A stretch of 64,000 nucleotides of DNA from Allium sativum (taxonomy: Eukaryota > Streptophyta > Magnoliopsida > Asparagales > Amaryllidaceae): assembly GCA_030737875.1 (NCBI GenBank), contig CM060915.1:362139863-362203862 (forward strand). Direction: 5' to 3'. Of this stretch, positions 39,340 to 51,349 are shown in pieces (the first letter of the stretch is position 1; each line of letters opens with the position of its first letter). Under the pieces are notes generated by a model. It was not told the DNA's origin and made no database searches. It saw nothing but the letters and a program-made list of their open reading frames with translations. The position numbers were made by a program, and so were the translations under genes.

Positions 39340-39790
39340 TATTCATGTGTTTGAATTATTTTCATTTGTTGAAACTATATTTATTCGTTGAATAGAAAAC
39401 CTTCATGTGTTGAATCGATATTCATTCATTGAATTGAAATTCATGTGTTGAATGGTATTCGTATTTTAAATATAAAAATCACAATTCTATCTATATATAT
39501 AAACTATAGAAAACCTTCATGTGTTGAATCGATATTCATTCGTTGAATTGAAATTCATGTGTTGAATGGTATTCACATTTTGAAATAAATTGTTATATAA
39601 CAAAAATCCTATTTTTATTACCTATATAAACTATATAAAATAATAGTGTTTTGAAATGAATTGTTTTATAATGAAAATCCGATTTTTTTATTACCTATAT
39701 GAACTATATAAAATAATAATGTTTTGAAATTAATTGTTTTACAATAAAAATCACATTTTTATTATATACATGAGTTGTTAAATATAGTGA
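39340..39790 (+). repeat. TTCATGTGTTGAAT minisatellite in C 5' LTR
   Basis: Degenerate units alternate TTCATGTGTTGAAT(CGAT) with TTTTATAATAAAAATC and TTTTTATTACCTATAT. The 3' LTR copy is at 49858-50345. Related arrays are in A and H LTRs. Confidence 0.7.
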
Positions 39791-39911
39791 AGTGTTGAAA
39801 TAGAAGACAGTTTGATAAAATATCATTTTTATCAAAAGTATGAAATTCATATGGTTTTGAAATTGAAGAATCGATATATATATATTTAAATAGAATTGAA
39901 ATATATCAAAA

Positions 39912-40370
39912 AACGACGCTGCAGTTCGTATTTTTAAACCGTGATTTCAAACGATTAGTAAGGGAGTTCCAACCATCGGATTTTCCTGAAATCACAAACG
40001 TTGGATTCGCTTTAGAAATATCTTTCCAACGGCGCCAACTTTGTAAAAATCCAACGGTTGGATTGTCTGGAATGTTCAATTCAAATTTGAAGAAAAACAG
40101 CGCCAGAATCGATTATATTTATATGTATATATAAATATAATAATATTTTTTTAATCGAATAACGACGCTGCAGTTCGTATTTTGAAATCGGAACTTCAAA
40201 CGATTATACCGGGAGATCCGACCGTCGGATTATCCCGAAACTGGAACCGTTGGATTCGTTTTGAAAAGATCTTTCTAATGATATAAATTTTGTGAAGATC
40301 CAACGGTTAGATTTTCAGATATGTGTAAATCAAATCTGGAGAAAAACAGCGCCACGACCGCATTATGGCC
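39912..40370 (+). repeat. Two ~249-base tandem units with CGACCGTCGGAT motifs
   Basis: Units start AACGACGCTGCAGTTCG at 39912 and about 40161. Each contains a block near CCGACCGTCGGATT, then AACCGTTGGATTCG, a CAACGGTTRGATT and an AACAGCGCCA. The 3' LTR has one hybrid unit (from 50432) that begins like unit 1 and continues like unit 2. H has two diverged units (about 17050 and 17295). Confidence 0.8.
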
Positions 40371-42205
40371 CGAAGCGTCGTTTTGAATACATTGGCTATT
40401 TTAAAATAAATAAAAATAGCGATAAATCGTTATAAAATATTATAAACGATATGGATGTGAAATTTAGAAATTAACAGAAGGTTGGCTAAGTCGAATGGTT
40501 TCTTGGGTGTTGATCTGATGTTGGTTTCGGCCTTCGGGGTTAATATTTGGGAAATCGTTCTCTTACTGATTGACGGTTAGTGACTAATGAATTGAAATGA
40601 TGCGTGTGTAAGTTAGTGTTGCACTAGTTTATTATATACGCGAGTTGCTCAAAAAGATTGGGTTTATCCCATTCTAAATAACTGAATCGACGATAAGGAA
40701 TCAGATATAAAGACGGTGGTCGAAGACCGGAGATCTTCACCTCGTTTGGATGGTAACCGAGGTCCTGATTGGGAGGCATCCCGAAATATGGATAATGAGT
40801 GGTGATCGTCCAGACGTACATGGTGATCGATGGGTTTGCGAGGTATTTAGTGCCTCTGGTTTCGTTCAGACCCAGAACGGACTTACAAATGGACAGTGTG
40901 TCTGACATTGGAATTTATTCTTGGTAATTGATAGCCATCAGTTGCACAGTGTAAATTGCATGTGTGGCATGCTAAGATGCAGTGATCAGGGTTTCTGTTG
41001 AAAAGCAAAGTCTTGTGGTGATGATCAAAGCCCCGCCTGTGTGGCGTACCTTTGTGTATAACGTGAAATCGCGAGCCTCACACCCGGTATGAACCAGAAA
41101 CGGGAGGAAGGACCTCAGGGAGGACATGCGTTTCTTTCTAGTTAGAAGTGGCGTTAGTGGTTTTACACGCCCTGACGAGTTTGACTTATGTGGTTGTTAC
41201 TGTTGCGAGCCGCCTCGGTTAGATCTGACGATCCGGGTCCGATGGAGTCATTCGTTGGCTCATTTACACCCCAAAGGGTGGGGAAACGCAGTGTTCAGGA
41301 ATTTTAATCCACATCGGTGGACCGGCCCTAACGATCCAAGGGCCCACCTGAGTCTGGGTCCTGAGGCTCGGGCTAGAGAGTCTCGAAGTCAGTAAGGACT
41401 ATCTTTTGCCTTGGTTCATGACGAAAATCCAATTTCCAAATACGTGACTGTGCGGTTTTGATTGTATATATATATGGCGACATGACATATGGTACCCATG
41501 CCGTCTATGATTGATAGTTATGATTGAAATTGTTTTTGAAACATATAAACACTAGTAATAATATCAAATGCTTTTGTTTTATTCGTATCAAGCATATTTT
41601 GGCCATTATAAGGTAAAACTCTATCCTCCGGTTTGCGTTGCATTGTGTGATGGGAACTGAGTCTTATAATGGCTTCATTTTGATAAAATGAATTGCGATG
41701 TTTAAAAGAATGATTTGTTTTAAAGCACTGGCAATCCAATGGAGTAAACCCGTTCCACGAAAGTGGCGTGGTCCTGTGATTAGCCATATTTGAAATATGT
41801 TGAGTAGATTTCTCATACCAGTCCCATGACTGACTCGTAGTTTGTTTCACTTTCAAACTCGGGTGCCCCTTTTTCTACACGGGCAGCCTTGTATTCAGGT
41901 TTAGTTGGCTCTTTCTGGATAGCTGGAGCTAAAGATGGATTCTATCATTTATCTATTTTATGTTGTTCAGCTCCTATTGTACATTATGTTTGTTTTCCGC
42001 TGTAGACATTTATGTATAGCTGAACTGTATTTGAACTAAGTATGATCATGTATACTGTGTAACTCTAATGATTATTTTTATCCAGTGTATTCTACTGTAC
42101 ATTATCTGTTGTGTTTATTTAATTCTGTTCTGCTATTATCTGTTTCTGTGTTATATTCCAAAGATTACCCTTGTCTCCGTCTGTACGGGAAATGGGGTCG
42201 TCACA

Positions 42206-42458
42206 ACGTGGTATCAGAGCTTTGGTTAAGCTTAGTTCTGGAATATAACATATTAACGAACTCGTCAAAAATAGAACCAGTAGTGTTCTAGGACGGGTAA
42301 CTCTATACAGATAGGATCAGCAATATCCTAGTATGAGTAAAGCAGAATGAAATACACCCCACTACACACATTTACATTTGAAGTATATGTTTCTATATTT
42401 TAAATTATCTTTTTTGTGACCTGGCACTTGATCTTCCATTTGCAGAAGTACTAGAAAA
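42206..42458 (+). other. Leader of element C between LTR and gag
   Basis: This 253-base leader holds the primer site at its start and a 3' splice-site-like sequence just before gag. No upstream open frame of note. Confidence 0.8.
42209..42220 (+). other. Primer binding site of C (initiator tRNA-Met type)
   Basis: TGGTATCAGAGC begins three bases after the LTR end, followed by TTTGG. Confidence 0.93.
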
Positions 42459-43154
42459 ATGAGTGTTAGAAACAGAAGAAATGCAGAACCCGATCTAGAG
42501 GCTCTATTAAAGAGATACCGAAATATGAACGGAGCACAGTTCTCGGGCAATGAATCTATTATTCAAACTCAAGCTTGGGTGAGCTCTGCAGAAAGAATAT
42601 TTGATCGTATCCAGTTGAGAGATGATCAGAAAAGATTAGTAGCATCTTGGGCACTCAAAGAAGAAGCTTTAATCTGGTGGGAAACAATCATCAACGATAA
42701 TCCAGAAGGTGATATCACCTGGGACAGATTCAAAGAGATTTTCCTAGAAAGATTTACTCCTCCTGAGGCGACGGAGCGATTATGTGATGAATTCTCTTAT
42801 CTGATACAAGGAGATATGACTGTTCCCGAATATCATAAGAAATTCAACGAACTTGCTCACTTTGCTCCTCATCTAATTCAAGATCCAAAGAGGAAGAATC
42901 TGAGATTTATTCATGGCCTACAAAGAAGATATCAGAATAGTGTAATGAGGAATGTGAAGCTTCCTTTTTCAGAAATGATATACATGGCTTATCAGTATGA
43001 AGATCTCCATAAGAAAGGAATGTTGCGCGACGAAGAAGATGTCTGTTCTAGTGACAAAGAAGAGTCGGAAACTGATATTCCTGAAGCCAGTACGAGGTCA
43101 GTGAGAAGCCCAGTGCCAAGAGAAAAAGGGCTGAATCTGGGAAAGAACCTGTAA
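42459..43154 (+). pseudogene. gag: gag capsid region, frameshifted before the zinc knuckles
   Basis: The 231-codon frame encodes the structural polyprotein N-terminus that forms virus-like particles in the cytoplasm. Residues about 55-155 match the Retrotrans_gag capsid fold, with landmarks ALKEEALIWWE and WDRFKEIFLERF followed by a helical stretch. The start fits: ATG at 42459 follows the predicted splice acceptor by 13 bases. The frame ends at TAA 43152-43154, but the zinc knuckles that normally complete Gag follow at once in another frame, open from 43082, so an indel probably lies between 43082 and 43152. A programmed shift is less likely because Tekay-type gag-pol is usually one frame and further lesions follow. 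Confidence 0.88.
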
Positions 43155-43636
43155 CGACAGCTGTATGCAGTAACTGTGATAGACAAGGACATCTCTCGAT
43201 AAGTTGCAGATCTTTAAAGAAACAAGTAAAGGATGGGTCTAAATCCGGTAAGAGGTCACAAGAGAAAAGAGGATGCCATAAGTGCCACCAGGCCGGTCAT
43301 ATTGCGAAAAACTGCCCGCTGTCTCAGAAATCTGAAGCAGTGCAAGTGAATGAAGTGGCAGAAGTGCCTGCATCTTCGTCTGCTCAGGAAAGGTCTGATG
43401 TTTTAGAAGGCACGCTCAATGTCAAGAACATTCCAGTTAAAGTACTATTTGATACTGGCGCGTCACGAAGCTTTATTGAAAAGAGTGCAGTCAAGAAGCT
43501 GGATTTGAATTTGAAGAAGCTCAAGGAACCAATGACTGTCCAGAATCCGGTAGGGGGTTCCATTGATCTCAGTTGGGTTTATGGAGTGCGGTTTCTTTCT
43601 CTCGTTATCGGTTTCCTACCATCGCGGTCGTCATGA
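43082..43636 (+). pseudogene. Gag zinc knuckles and aspartic protease segment
   Basis: This frame (+2 relative to gag) holds two CX2CX4HX4C nucleic-acid-binding knuckles (43166-43207, CSNC...H...C; 43274-43315, CHKC...H...C). A retropepsin follows, with the active-site motif VLFDTGASRSFI at about 43438-43473. The protease cleaves the polyprotein. The frame breaks at the stop at 43634-43636, while the protease C-terminal motif ILGLDWL appears in the next frame (from 43573), so a second indel lies within about 43560-43636. The catalytic Asp-Thr-Gly is intact. Confidence 0.87.
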
Positions 43637-46600
43637 ATTTTAAAGAGTTTGATCTTATCTTGGGATTAGACTGGTTGACCAAATATGAAGCTGAAGTTAA
43701 TTGCGCCGACAGAGTCGTAAAGGCGAAGATTAAATCAGGTGATTATATAACCATTCCCTGTGAAGGTCAGAATGCTAATAGAAAAGACTTCTGGGCAGCT
43801 CTTGATGTTTCTCCAGCCCAAATAGAAAATATCCCTGAAATCACAGAGAATACTCCCGACCTAGTGAAAGATATTCCTGTCGTCAAGAACTATGCGGATG
43901 TGTTCGAAGAAGTTGTTCGCTTACCTCCACAGAGAGAAATAGATTTCAAGATTGCTTTGATTCCGAATGCAAGGCCGGTAGTTCACGCTATTCAAAGAAT
44001 GTCCTTAAAGGAGAAAGAAGAACTTGACAATCAAACACGAAAGCTCGTATGGAAGGGCCTGATCAGGCCTAGTTTCTCAGATTGGGGAGCAGCAGTGGTG
44101 TTTGTCCCAAAATCAGACGGTACTCTACGGCTATGTGTGGATTATCGTGATTTGAACAAGCAGACCATAAAGAACAAATATCCATTGCCGCGGATTGATG
44201 ATTTGTTGGATCGATTAAATGGCGCGCAAGTATTTTCACGAATGGACCTAGCTACGGGCTTCCATCAGCTTCGAATTGCCGAAGAGTGTGTTCCAATAAC
44301 AGCATTCAGAGGTCCAAACTTATTCTACGAGTGGTTAGTAATGTTGTTCGGCTTATGTAACGCTCCAGCCTATTTCGTCGATCTAATGAACAGAGTATTC
44401 AGAGGAATATTGAATAAATTTGTTCTGGTTTTCATTGATGATATCCTTATCTTCTCTAAGTCAGAAAGCGAGCACGAAAAACATTTGGAACAAGTGTTAG
44501 AAATTCTCAGAAGGAACGTATTAAAAGCAAAGTTTTCCAAATGTATATTCTGGCAAGAAGAAGTCAAATTTCTTGGCCACATAGTGTCAAAAGAAGGAAT
44601 TACAGTGGATCCCAGTAAGATCACTGCTATCCAGAATTGGAAACAGCCTCGTTCGCCAATAGAAGTTAGAAGTTTTCTCGGGTTAGCCAGTTATTATCGG
44701 AAATTCATTAAGGAATTCGCGAAGACATCTAGTTCGTTAACAAAACTGACTAAGAAACATTCGAGATTTAATTGGACTCCGGTATGTGAGGAAGCTTTCC
44801 AAGAGCTGAAGTTGAAACTGACAACTGCTCCAGTGTTAACAATAATAGATGGCAATGAGGATTTGAAAGTCTGGACTGACGCTTCTAGAGAGGGCCTTGG
44901 TGCAGTATTAGTGCAAAGAGGTCAAGTGATTGCATATGCTAGCCGTCAGCTGAAACCACATGAGAAGAATTATGTGACTCATGATCTTGAGTTGTTAGCC
45001 ATCGTATTCACCTTGAAAATCTAGAGGCACTACCTTTTGGGTGAGAAATTCGAACTGTTTACAGATCACCAGTCGTTGAAGTATCTTTTCACTCAAAAGG
45101 ACTTGAATCTGAGGTAGCAACGTTGGCTAGAGTTCCTTGCAGCATACGATTTTGAGATTATATACACTCCAGGGAAAGCCAATGTCGTGGCCGATGCGTT
45201 AAGCCGAAAAAATGAAATGATCGCCAGTTTTATTATCACGACTTCATTGATAGATAAAATATCTGCTCTTCAGAAGGATGATCACTTCATTCAGAAGATC
45301 AAGGAGATAATTCAAAAGGGCGAACCCTCGAGTTTCCAAGTTGATAAAGAGGGGATCCTAAGGCTGAAAGGTCGAATTTGTGTTCCTAACATTCCTGAGC
45401 TCCGAAAGGAAGTACTTGATGAATGCCACAAGTCAAAACTTAGTATCCATCCGGAAGTAAGCAAAATGTATAATGACATCAAACGCACTTTCTGGTGGAG
45501 ATCGATGAAGAGGGACATCTCTTTATATGTTTGCCGATGCCCTACTTGCCAACTAGTCAAGAGCGACCAACAGAAACTGGCTGGATTATTACAACAGCTA
45601 GACGTTCCTGGTTGGAAGTGGGAACATATTTCTATGGATTTCATTGATGGACTGCCCAGAACCAGAAAAGGGAATGACGGTATTTGGGTGATCGTAGATC
45701 ACTTCACGAAGACCGCCCATTTCATACCTGTCAAATCAAACAGAACTGCTCAGAGTCTGGCGCAGATATATTTCAAGGAAATAGTTAGACTACATGGAGT
45801 GCCGCTCAGTATAGTCAGTGATAGAGACACAATATTCACTAGCAAATTTTGGGAGGCATTTCAAGTCAAGCTGGGAAAGAAGTTGAACTTGAGCACCGCT
45901 TATCATCCTCAGACAGACGGTCAGACTGAGAGGGTGAATCTTATTTTAGACGATCTATTACGGGATTGTGTTCTAGATTTCGGTGGATCATGGGAAGACC
46001 ATCTGCATTTGGCTGAATTCTCATATAATAACAGCTACCAGGCGAGCCTGACAATGTCGCCATTCGAAGCATTATATGGTAGACCATGCCGATCTCCTGC
46101 TTGTTGGGTCGAACCCGGTAATAGACTTGTGTTGGGGCCAAATATGATCCGAGAAGCTGCCGACAAAGTCGACTTTATTAAGAAGCGATTACTTGCCGCT
46201 CAAAGCCGACAAAAGAGCTATGCCGATAGGAGAAGAAGAGATATATCCTTTGATGTTGGCGACTATGTATATTTGAAAGTATCGCCGATGAGAGGAGTTA
46301 TCCGGTTCGGTAAAACTGGAAAGTTGGCACCCAAATTCATTGGTCCGTTTCCTATTCTGGAACGGATCGGAACTCTCGCTTATAGGGTTAAACTGCCTGA
46401 TTGGTTGCCTGGAGTTCATGATGTATTTCACATATCTCAACTTCGAAAGCACGTTCATGATCCAGACTTGATCATGGAAGAAGCAGCTCAACAGGATATT
46501 GAAATTACTCCAGAATTAGCTATGAGAAGAGAGCCGCTAAAGATCATCGGCAAAGAGACCAAAGAGCTGAGGAACAAGAAGGCTCACTTAGTCAAAGTGC

Positions 46601-46692
46601 AATGGAGTGGAGATCCGCGAGATTGTACTTGGGAAACTGAGGAGAGCATTCAGAAAGCCTATCCTAGATGCCAAGTGGATATCTCTGATTGA
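43573..46692 (+). pseudogene. pol: pol: protease end, RT, RNase H, integrase, chromodomain, with two internal stops
   Basis: One frame runs throughout except for TAG codons at 45022-45024 and 45115-45117. In the first part (483 residues): protease tail GLDWL at 31-35; RT about 150-345 with [17 protein letters not shown] and the catalytic FIDD at 287-290; RNase H from about 430 with WTDAS and DLELLA. Both stops interrupt RNase H. In the second part (from 45187, 501 residues): integrase zinc finger H81, H88, C118, C121; catalytic D151, D212 and E248 (D-X35-E); GPY/F module near 383-420; chromodomain at about 452-500 ending WETEESIQKAYP. The chromodomain is thought to steer integration to heterochromatin. 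Both stops sit where relatives have Trp and Gln codons and are explained by C-to-T type changes. Confidence 0.92.
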
Positions 46693-47877
46693 CTCCGGTG
46701 CAAGGTATATTTACCATACTTTACATTACCAATTAGTTCTCTACTCTGTTGTTATTTTCTTTCCATGGATGTGCACTTTTAATTCTATAGTCTGAAGGAT
46801 TTTAAAAGAGTATAGAAATTGATTAGTATATTTTTGAAAAGTTAAAAACAATTTGATTGTTGTTTGTGTTGTGCGATAGTAGATTTGATTAATTAAAATT
46901 ATTAAAACGATAGTTAATTAAATCAATAATAGAATGAATGGTAGAATTTATTCGATTAAATCACACATTGAACTGATTAGAAAATAGATAGAAATATATA
47001 CATGTGCTTTATATATGTTTGAACAGGTAAATGGATAGCTGTTGAGTAAAGATTTTATTTGCGTGCCCAACAAATAGGTAAACCTTAATGAGTTGGATGC
47101 GAAATATTATTATATCAACTCCTGTGAATGCCATTGGATGCGGAGTGCTGGTTGTTCTGTGTGAAATAATAAATATTGCCATAGGATTGTAACAATTAGT
47201 TTTGAACTACACTGCATGGCATACTTCTGAAGATAGGCATACTTCATCATATACCACATAAGCATTTGGAGCTTGTGTGACGAGGTGGAAGATTTACCAT
47301 ACGAGCGAGAGGCTTGTATGGCGATGACTATATTTTACAGGTTGAACTGATGACTGATATGGACTATTTAAATTGTAACGATAATATTGCCAGATTAATA
47401 AAAACCCCACACGGGTCTGGAGTTGACAATAATCACGTCTCTCTAGTTATTACATACGGCACATGGACTATTTATTTCCCACATGGGACGAGGTGACGAG
47501 GATTTATCCTCTGGAGCATTTAAAATACACACTCCCTCAGGCTTTACAGGGTGACGAGAATTTATTCTCTGGAGTTATTATCTATACACGCTCCCCTCTA
47601 AACACCAGAATATATCACTATAAATATGTGTATGCTTATTAGGATTTATTGGGTACCTAATACGGCCCAATAAATTTCCAAACCTCTTCCCGTACAAAGG
47701 AGGGTATGGCGAAATTTTTCGAAAATTCCGGGTGTTAGCCAAATTTTTGAAGAATTTGAAAATTCTCAAAAACTGAAAAGTTGGAGAATGGAAGCCAGAT
47801 CGAACGTAGAGTTGATTAATCAAACCACTTTCGACTTTGTTCCTTTTCGGGGATGAAAAGTTTTAAGTGGGGGAGAT
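46693..47877 (+). other. 3' untranslated part of element C
   Basis: These 1185 bases between the integrase stop and the 3' LTR have no convincing coding frame. The block 46800-47100 and the tail 47640-47877 match the coding-free internal regions of A, including CAACAAATAGGTAAA and CCCGTACAAAGGAGG. A therefore appears to be C-like DNA with gag-pol deleted. Confidence 0.8.
47865..47877 (+). other. Polypurine tract of C
   Basis: AAGTGGGGGAGAT directly precedes the 3' LTR start, a typical plus-strand primer. Confidence 0.9.
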
Positions 47878-50800
47878 TGTAACGACCCAGAAAATCTGAA
47901 CCAATTTAAAAATTTTAAATTGGTTAAAATAATGGATTTTAAATATTTAAAATAAATATTCTAAATAATAGCGATGAAAACTGAGTTTGAATCGACAATT
48001 GAAAACGAATATAATTAATTCTAATTATAAACAAGGCCTGAAATGGCGCGGTAGTTTCAAAAATTGAATTCAAATTTTGTCGGACTGTACCGGGTGCAAA
48101 ACAAAACGGATTTGAGTGAAACCAAAAATATTTAAATCTGTTAGTGAATACCTTTCTAACGAATCTGAAAAATCGAAGTTTCATAGCGGAAAGCAAAAGT
48201 TATGGCCAAATGAATTTTCAGAAAGGTCGCTATGGAATTTATATAGCCCGTGAAATTGGCCATTTTGCAAATGACCTCGGAATTCGACGAAACCACTTTT
48301 GTTGGATCCAAGATGTGAAGTTATTGTTAGGTTTCAAATTTCATAATTTTTGAAGCTAGTATGTGAGCGTGGCAAAGGAAAATGTGTTTTGGTCAATTAC
48401 AGTTAAATTGGATCGACCAGAAATGGGCCTTTTTGCAAATGGTCTCAGAATTCGACGAAACTAGTTTTGTTGGGACCGTATCGTCAAAACATAGCCAGAT
48501 TTATTTTTCTGGAACTTTCCCGAATTAGTTTGTGGCCCTGGCAAGTTGAAATGCACGTTCAAATCGAATATTGAATGTTATATATTTTAATTTGAATGGA
48601 AACTGACTGAAACAGTCGAATGGGCCTTTGAAACATATCCCATTATGTTCGGAATAGGGGTAAAACGCTAGGGACGACAGTCGTTGGATTTGGATTGGGG
48701 TTCGTGGGTGAAAGGGGTATTTTGGAGATTTTAAAAATTATAAAATAAAATAAAAAAAATTGATTGGTCAGCTCACTTCTCTCTCCCCGACCTTTCTTCC
48801 TCACGCAACACGGAAGGCCGCTCTTCACTTCTCTCCTCTTTTTCTTTCCAACCACTCAGTAAAATCACCAGCTACAGTTAGGGATTTTGTAGAGTTTCCT
48901 CTCCTCTATAAATCCATACTAGATTGGATAATTATCGTCAAGTATCTGAGAAGAATCGGCCATCTGAAGTCACAAAGTTCAGCACGCCGGAGCTCCTCCT
49001 CTACTGCGTCGATCAGCTCCAAACCACCACCACAGGGTGCTGTTTTCCTCTCTCCTCGGCGTAGTGTGCTTCGATTTCGTCATCGTTCAACGGTTTGATT
49101 GAAAAATCAAAACCCTAGTTCGAACCATTTCAAAGAGGTATACGGGTTTATTTAATTTTATCTGATTTCGACAAATAAAAGTGTTGCAAACTTCTAAAAA
49201 TCATATCTTTTTCGTGTATTGACGAAATTCAGTGAAACAAGAGACAATGGACTTGTGTGGACGTCTTCTACATTCTAGAAGAGAGACCGCATATTTTTCT
49301 GAGCCTTCTGCTATTTTTGGTGGAGTGGAACCCAAAGTGAGATTTCTAAATTATAAACGATATGGAAAACGACGATGTATAAATTATATAGTCGATGTAT
49401 GGGTTATATAAGCGTTGTACACCTCATGTATAAGCGTTGTATAAGTTGTACGTTCGATGTATAAGTTATATGTGCATTGTAAAAATTATATATGTGTTGA
49501 AATAGAAGTGAATTGCTATATATATATATACGCCCCTCGTCCACAAATCATGGACGATATTAATTGATTGTGATTGGTGTGAAAATTGATTGATAGCGAA
49601 TGGTTGATTGGAATTGTTTGTGGTTGATATTGATTGATTGTGGTTGAAAAATACCCGTTTGTGGTTGAGAAATATTTGGTTGAAACCACATAGGATTAGT
49701 TTGTGGAAATGAAATAAATATACATGCCGCCTGCTAGCGAACTAGATGCATGAATCCCCATTGTCAAAAACCGCGAGGTTTTAAGGTAGAGTGAGGAGTC
49801 GTACTAGGGACGGTCCCGGTTTTAACTACCCTGCCGTTATGCTGCCGAAATTTTGAATAATATTCATGCATTTGAATTATTTTCATTTGTTGAAACTATA
49901 TTTATTCGTTGAATAGAAAACCTTCGTGTGTTGAATCGATATTCATTCGTTGAATTGAAATTCATGTGTTGAATGGTATTCGTGTTTTAAATATAAAAAT
50001 CACATTTTTATCTATATATATAAACTATAGAAAACCTTCATGTGTTGAATCGATATTCATTCGTTGAATTGAAATTCATGTGTTGAATAGTATTCATATT
50101 TTAAAATAAATTGTTTTATAATAAAAATCCTATTTTTATTACCTATATAAACTATATAAAATAATAGTGTTTTGAAATGAATTGTTTTATAATAAAAATA
50201 CAATTTTTTTATTACCTATATGAACTATATAAAATAATAGTGTTTTAAAATTAATTGTTTTACAATAAAAATCACATTTTTACTATATACATGAGTTGTT
50301 AAATATAGTGAAGTGTTGAAATAGAAGACAGTTTGATAAAAATATCATTTTTATCAAAAGTATGAAATTCATATGGTTTTGAAATCGAAGAATCGATATA
50401 TATATTTAAATAGAATTGAAATATATCGAAAAACGACGCTGCAGTTCGTATTTTGAAACCGTGATTTCAAACGATTATACCGGGAGATCCGACCGTCGGA
50501 TTTTCCCGAAACTGGAACCGTTGGACTCGTTTTGAAAAGATCTTTCTAATAATGTAAATTTTGTGAAGATCTAACGGTTAGATTTTCAGATATGTGTAAA
50601 TCAAATCTAGAGAAAAACAGCGCCACGACCGCGTTATGGCCCGAAGTGTCGTTTTGAATAAATTGGCTATTTTAAAATAAGTAAAAATATCGATAAATCA
50701 GTATAAAATATTATAAATGATATGGATGTGAAATTTAGAAATTAACTGAAGGTTGGCTAAGTCGAATGGTTTCCTGGGTGTTGATCTGATGTTGGTTTCG

Positions 50801-51173
50801 GCCTTCGGGGTTAATATTTGGGAAATCGTTCTCTTACTGATTGACGGTTAGTGACTAATGAATTGAAATGATGCGTGTGTATGTTAGTGTTGCACTAGTT
50901 TTGTAACACCCCGTGATTCTGTAACGCTAAGATTCAAAAATCAAAGCAGAATTAAAAGTTGAAATCCAAATCAAGTGAAAAGGGCTGCGCAAATTTGCGT
51001 TCGTCTCGGAATTCTGCATGAAAACGAGTCCGAGTTTGCGTAAATCGGAGTCCGTATGAGGGAGATATGGCCTCCGGAAGATTCAGCGAAGTTCAAAATT
51101 CAAAACAGGGCAAGTTCAAAATTCAAATCGGACCCAGATTGGGCTGGGCGGGAATTTTCCCGCCCAAGGCACC

Positions 51174-51272
51174 CAGGTCGACTGGGTAGTCGACCTGGGT
51201 CACCCTGGTCGACTGGGTAGTCGACCTGGGTCGACTGGGTAGTCGACCTGGTGGTCGACCCCCCCCCCCCCC
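51174..51272 (+). repeat. Three GGTCGACT...AGTCGACC inverted repeats plus poly-C
   Basis: Copies of GGTCGACTGGGTAGTCGACC start at 51176, 51207 and 51229, ending in GGTCGAC and a run of about 14 C. The 3' LTR has a single copy (57455-57474) and a run of about 17 C (57485-57501). Confidence 0.85.
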
Positions 51273-51349
51273 GTTTTTCCATCTTTCTGCACCTGGTTCG
51301 TTCTAATGTATTTAGTCACGTTTTCTGCCTAGGTTCGTCCGCCTAACAC

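Larger units (their letters stand above)
37337..42205 (+). repeat. 5' LTR of C, 4.87 kb
   Basis: It starts TGTAACGACC and ends GGGGTCGTCACA. Landmarks: GACGAAAC modules near 37745 and 37914, a TATA box at 38364-38370, an ATG-free leader exon ending at a splice-donor-like site at 38594, ~20-base repeats at 38828-38960, an AT microsatellite, a TGTTGAAT minisatellite, two ~249-base tandem units from 39912, and the TTCCGCTG motif at 41995-42002. The 3' LTR is about 270 bases shorter, nearly all explained by one missing tandem unit and a shorter AT run. Confidence 0.92.
38595..42445 (+). other. Predicted intron spanning the LTR end and primer site of C
   Basis: The donor is GAG|GTATAC at 38595. 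The acceptor is CTTCCATTTGCAG ending at 42445, a pyrimidine-rich consensus-like plant 3' splice site. The gag ATG is only 13 bases further. Splicing would remove the rest of the LTR, the primer site and all upstream ATGs, giving a gag-pol mRNA distinct from genomic RNA. Seen: the sites and the ATG distribution. Inferred: that splicing happens. Confidence 0.5.

Noticed and set aside
41126..41395. 89-codon frame in the C 5' LTR, repeated at 62185-62454
   Set aside because: Retained only because the LTRs are young duplicates; the A and H homologous stretches do not keep the frame.
42459..46692. gag-pol considered as an endogenous pararetrovirus
   Set aside because: Integrase, chromodomain, LTRs, primer site, polypurine tract and a 5-base TSD are all present and no movement-protein region is seen, so it is an LTR retrotransposon.
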